64,000 bases of DNA from Collinsella sp. AM17-1. Lineage in GTDB: Bacteria > Actinomycetota > Coriobacteriia > Coriobacteriales > Coriobacteriaceae. The position numbers and the translations under genes are program-made. Below the pieces are notes generated by a model that worked only from the letters and a program-made list of their open reading frames with translations, had not been told where the DNA came from and searched no databases. Positions 61,220 to 64,000 of this stretch are shown here, piece after piece; the stretch's first letter is position 1, and each line of letters opens with the position of its first letter. The DNA lies in assembly GCF_003470665.1 (NCBI RefSeq), contig NZ_QRJZ01000010.1:1-64000 (forward strand). Reading direction: 5' to 3'.

Positions 61220-61467
61220 CGCACGACCTCCCACATATCAATCACGGTATAGCCCTCGGTGGGAACACCCGCCTCGGCGAGTTCGCCGCGCAGCAGTTCC
61301 TCATCGGCAGGCAACGCCTTCCACGCCAGACCGCAGCCGGCAGCGACCTCCCCGGGCACGGGAATCGTTCGCCCGGGAAGGCCGCGCTCAATGCACAGGG
61401 ACTCGCAGCCCATGGCGGACGCCGTGGTGGGAAACGTGATGACAAGCGCCGGGCGCTTCTCCCTCAT
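61216..61467 (-). CDS. DUF3343 protein (putative Se/S carrier)
   Basis: An 83-residue protein, wholly a DUF3343 domain: LVITFPTTASAMGCESLCIERGLPG, then VPGEVAAGCGLAW with the conserved Cys. The family co-occurs with selenium genes and is regarded as a possible selenium or sulfur carrier. It is coupled to the desulfurase gene by a 4-bp overlap. Unlike its paralogue at 33243 it lacks the Cys-rich N-terminus. ATG 61467 with GGAG 8 nt upstream. Confidence 0.85.
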   Translation of the reverse strand: MREKRPALVITFPTTASAMGCESLCIERGLPGRTIPVPGEVAAGCGLAWKALPADEELLRGELAEAGVPTEGYTVIDMWEVVR

Positions 61468-61486
61468 GGCAACTCCAACCAATACG

Positions 61487-62113
61487 CTACGGGCGCACGA
61501 CGCGCACGGCCTGCTCCATCTTCTCCACGATCACGTACATGTTCGTGACCTCGCCCACCGCGAGCTGGTCCTTAATGCCAAAGTGGTCGAGGCAGGTACC
61601 GCAGGTGAGAATCTCGACACCCTGCTCGGCCAGGCCCTTCAGGTCGTCGAGCACCGGCGAGCCCTCGACGGTGAGCTTGGCGCCGCCGTTGTAGAACAGC
61701 ATGGTCGCGGGCAGCTCCTCCTGCTGCGTCACGGCAAAGATAAACGCCTTCATGAGCTTGTGGCCCAGCACGTCGTCGCCACGGCCCATGCAGTCGGTGT
61801 AGACGGAAATGACGAGCTTGCCCTTGCCGGCGCTGGCATCACAGAAGGCAGCGCCATCCTGCTCGGGATCGGCCACGGCAACGGCGCCAGAGGTCGCCAC
61901 GGTCACGTGCCACTCGGCGTCAGAAACCTTCTCGACCGAGGCCGTGCAGCCTTTCTCCTGCGCCATCTTGGAGATGTTCTTGACGGCGGTCTCGTTGTCG
62001 ACCGAGGTCACCACAGCACCCTCGCCATCAAGCTGCTTCAGAGCTTTGAGCGTCTTGACGACGGGCAGCGGGCAGGCATCGCCCATGGCATTGACTTCAA
62101 TTTTGGTAGACAT
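61487..62113 (-). CDS. yedF: Selenium metabolism protein YedF (TusA-like plus DsrE-like)
   Basis: A 208-residue protein. The N-terminal TusA/SirA-like domain (NAMGDACPLPVVKTLKALKQL, residues 8-28, with the conserved CPxP Cys) joins a C-terminal DsrE-like domain (YTDCMGRGDDVLG; MLFYNGGAKLTVEGSPVLDDL; ILTCGTCLDHFGI). This two-domain form is the one found next to selD in selenium-using anaerobes. A role as persulfide/selenide carrier between desulfurase and SelD is likely but not proven. ATG 62113 with AAAGGA 7 nt upstream. Confidence 0.9.
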   Translation of the reverse strand: MSTKIEVNAMGDACPLPVVKTLKALKQLDGEGAVVTSVDNETAVKNISKMAQEKGCTASVEKVSDAEWHVTVATSGAVAVADPEQDGAAFCDASAGKGKLVISVYTDCMGRGDDVLGHKLMKAFIFAVTQQEELPATMLFYNGGAKLTVEGSPVLDDLKGLAEQGVEILTCGTCLDHFGIKDQLAVGEVTNMYVIVEKMEQAVRVVRP

Positions 62114-62172
62114 AGCAAATCCTTTCAAAAGGGACCGCCCAGAACAGTAGACGGTCGCATAAACGGTTTTCC

Positions 62173-63222
62173 TTAATGCACAACGTGAACGGCAGGACCA
62201 CCCGGCACCGCCTCGCACACGCGGCCGATTGTGGCGGCAACGCGACCTTCGGCATGCAGGCGGCGGGCGAGCTCATCCACATCGGCAGCAGGCGCTGCGA
62301 TGAGCAGGCCGCCCGAGGTCTGCGGATCGTACAGCGCATCCAGCATGCCCGGCTCCAGGTCATCGTCGGCCGCCACGCGCGGGCCAAAGAAGTCCTGGTT
62401 GCGGTAGGCGCCGGCAGGGATAATGCCCAGACGCGCCATATCGAGCACCTGGTCAAAGAGCGGTACGGCCCCTGACGCAAGCTCAATCTGCACACCCGAG
62501 CCCTCGGCCATCTCACACGCATGCCCAATCAGGCCAAAGCCTGTGACATCCGTGCAACCGTGAAGCTCAAGCCCCTCGGCCAGACGAATCGGTGCCTCGT
62601 TGAGGGTGCGCATCGAGTCAAACATCGGGCTAGCCTCGTCCTGCTCAATGAGCTCGCCCTTAATGGCCGTGGTGATGATGCCCGAGCCGACCGCCTTGGT
62701 CAGCAGCAGGACATCGCCCACGTGCGCGCCGCTGTTGGCGAGCATGCGATCGAGCGCGACAAAGCCGCTCACGGACAGGCCGTACTTGGGCTCGTCGTCG
62801 TTGATGGTGTGGCCGCCCGCGATGGTGCAGCCAGCCTCGACGCACTTGTCGGCGCCACCCGCCAGAATCTGGCCAGCAGCCTCAACACCCAGGCAGCTGG
62901 GTATGCAGAGCAGGTTCATGGCATGACTCGGCCGCCCGCCCATAGCGTAGATGTCCGACAGCGAGTTGGCCGCGGCGATCTGGCCAAACAGAAACGGGTC
63001 ATCGACCATCGGCGGGAAGAAGTCGATGGACTGCACGAGGCCCAAGTTGTCGCCAACGCGAAAGACGCTCGCATCGTCGGAGGTATCGAACCCCACGAGC
63101 AGGTTGTCGTTATGCACATTGGGTAAGTCGCCCAGGACCTGGGCGAGGGCTCCAGGAGCCAACTTAGCGGCTCAACCGCTCGCGGCAGTCATAGACGTGA
63201 GCTTAATCTGATCGTCAGGCAT
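62173..63222 (-). CDS. selD: Selenide, water dikinase, selenoprotein (in-frame TGA = Sec17)
   Basis: A 349-residue selenophosphate synthetase. The gene starts at ATG 63222 (GGGGAGG 6 nt upstream) and reads through TGA 63174-63172 as residue 17, the place of Cys17 in E. coli SelD, within TAASG-U-AAKLAPG; the Lys three residues on is the second catalytic residue. Later family segments: VGFDTSDDASVFRV, SIDFFPPMVDDPFLFGQIAA, GGHTINDDEPKYGLSVSG near 145 and DVTGFGLIGHACEMA near 225. It makes selenophosphate from selenide and ATP. A caller that takes TGA as stop would start it late, losing the active site. Confidence 0.95.
63148..63174 (-). promoter_or_regulatory. SECIS-like element of selD
   Basis: TGA (63174-63172), 11 nt, then the stem GGCUC/GAGCC (63160-63156 and 63152-63148) with a CUG loop. 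Same UGA-to-stem distance as in fdhF; the loop is smaller and lacks the GGUCU core. Confidence 0.55.
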
Positions 63223-63292
63223 CGATACCTCCCCTCATCGGTCAATCATTTTCTCTCAGTATACGCATGAATGCGAGCCCAAGGCGGATGCA

Positions 63293-64000
63293 TTAATTGC
63301 GCGCCTGTGCGCGAATCGCCGCGCCGATGGCACCGGCAAAGCGAGCCTGGGGCGAGGTGGTCACCGGCGACCCCAGTAGCTCGCCCAACCGCTCCACAAC
63401 GTAGGCGTTCTCGCACAGGCCTCCCGTCAGGTAGTACGGAGCACCCGCCGCCTGCCCGGCCATGGTCGCCACGCGCGAGACCACGCTGTCGATCACACCA
63501 CGGGCGATGTTCTCGCGCGGCTCACCGCGACCGATCAGGCTGATAACCTCGCTTTCGGCAAACACCGTGCACATGCTGCTGATCTTGGTAGGCTCGCCGG
63601 AACGTGCCAGGTCGGCCATCTGCTGCTGGGAAATGCCTAGGCGGTCGGCCATGATCTCCAAAAAGCGCCCCGTGCCGGCAGCGCACTTGTCGTTCATGGC
63701 GAACTTGGCCACGCGGCCGCCCTTGATCTGAATGACTTTGGTGTCCTGACCGCCCACGTCGATTACGGTGCCATGGTCGCCAAACAGGCGCACGGCACCG
63801 GTGCCGTGGCAGGTAATCTCGGTCACAACCTTGTGTGCATAGGGCACCGCGATGCGGCCGTAGCCAGTCGCGACCACGCGAGCATCGTCGCCCGCCACGT
63901 CATAGCCGGCTGCGGCGAGCTCACCGCGCAGACGCTCGGCCGCATCGACCGAGGAGAACCCGGTTGGCTGCACGCACGTCCACGCCAATGAACCCTCCCC
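63293..64000 (-). CDS. 2-hydroxyacyl-CoA dehydratase activase-like ATPase (5' end cut by window)
   Basis: The frame is open to the window edge; about 236 C-terminal residues are visible. ASKHA-type ATPase of the BcrAD/BadFG (HgdC/YjiL) family: DVGGQDTKVIQIKGGRVAKFAMNDKCAAGTGRFLEIMADRLG, the [4Fe-4S]-ligand Cys in MNDKCAAGTG and in SSMCTVFAESEVI, and YLTGGLCENAYVVERL near the end. The dimer energises electrons for 2-hydroxyacyl-CoA dehydratases or double-cubane-cluster reductases (YjiM type). Next to a selenium cluster the latter partner is likely and may lie beyond the edge. Confidence 0.85.
   Translation of the reverse strand, partial: GEGSLAWTCVQPTGFSSVDAAERLRGELAAAGYDVAGDDARVVATGYGRIAVPYAHKVVTEITCHGTGAVRLFGDHGTVIDVGGQDTKVIQIKGGRVAKFAMNDKCAAGTGRFLEIMADRLGISQQQMADLARSGEPTKISSMCTVFAESEVISLIGRGEPRENIARGVIDSVVSRVATMAGQAAGAPYYLTGGLCENAYVVERLGELLGSPVTTSPQARFAGAIGAAIRAQARN

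Overview
The window looks like a chromosome segment of a high-GC anaerobic gut Coriobacteriia, most like Collinsella. This is an inference from gene content and protein style; no database search was possible. Almost every gene lies on the minus strand. The exceptions are a glpA-like operon, an M24 peptidase, a toxin-antitoxin pair and the clipped end of a lectin-like protein at the left edge.

Layout. (1) 62-10866: a minus-strand surface-polysaccharide operon. Reading in the direction of transcription it starts with a NusG-like antiterminator and a priming sugar transferase. Glycosyltransferases, an EpsG-type polymerase, a pyruvyl transferase, a Wzx flippase and an F420 hydrogenase/dehydrogenase beta-type Fe-S protein follow. 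Its middle is AT-rich and looks imported. (2) 11194-31507: housekeeping genes (thrS, folC, valS, clpX-clpP-tig, tRNA-Leu), a plus-strand anaerobic glycerol-3-phosphate-dehydrogenase-like operon and an M24 peptidase. A two-gene molybdenum hydroxylase of the XdhD/YgfM type ends this part. (3) 31630-40190: gdhA, then a selenium/molybdenum block (DMSO-reductase-family oxidoreductase, selA, selB, tRNA-Sec, mobA, DUF3343). (4) 40313-55729: a full formate hydrogenlyase operon of the Hyf (FHL-2) layout: hydN-like, selenoprotein fdhF, hyfA-J, the hycI-type protease and the formate channel focA. (5) 56157-63222: vapBC-type toxin-antitoxin, an AbiEi-like orphan, tRNA-Gly and tRNA-Pro, brnQ, and a second selenium cluster (cysteine desulfurase, DUF3343, yedF, selD). 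(6) 63293-64000: the clipped C-terminal part of a 2-hydroxyacyl-CoA dehydratase activase-like ATPase.

The genes fit together. selD, selA, selB and tRNA-Sec supply selenocysteine. Two proteins in the window need it: FdhF (Sec140) and SelD itself (Sec17). Both are interrupted by in-frame TGA codons that a naive gene call would treat as a stop or a late start, and both show a SECIS-like stem-loop 11 nt after the TGA. mobA supplies the guanylated Mo cofactor for FdhF and probably for the other DMSO-reductase-family enzyme. FdhF plus the Hyf membrane hydrogenase would turn formate entering through FocA into H2 and CO2.

The most unusual DNA is non-coding. An 11-unit array of 18-bp motifs in strictly alternating orientation, spaced about 40 bp, with a 160-bp higher-order period, lies upstream of the glp operon (13719-14135). 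Two 160-bp elements share an inner core, but their ~30-bp terminal inverted repeats differ while staying complementary (17707-17866 and 19158-19317). A family of long hairpins (GTTGCGGTGAAATA arms) occurs four times, in pairs flanking single genes. A ~99-nt rod-like hairpin lies between valS and folC.
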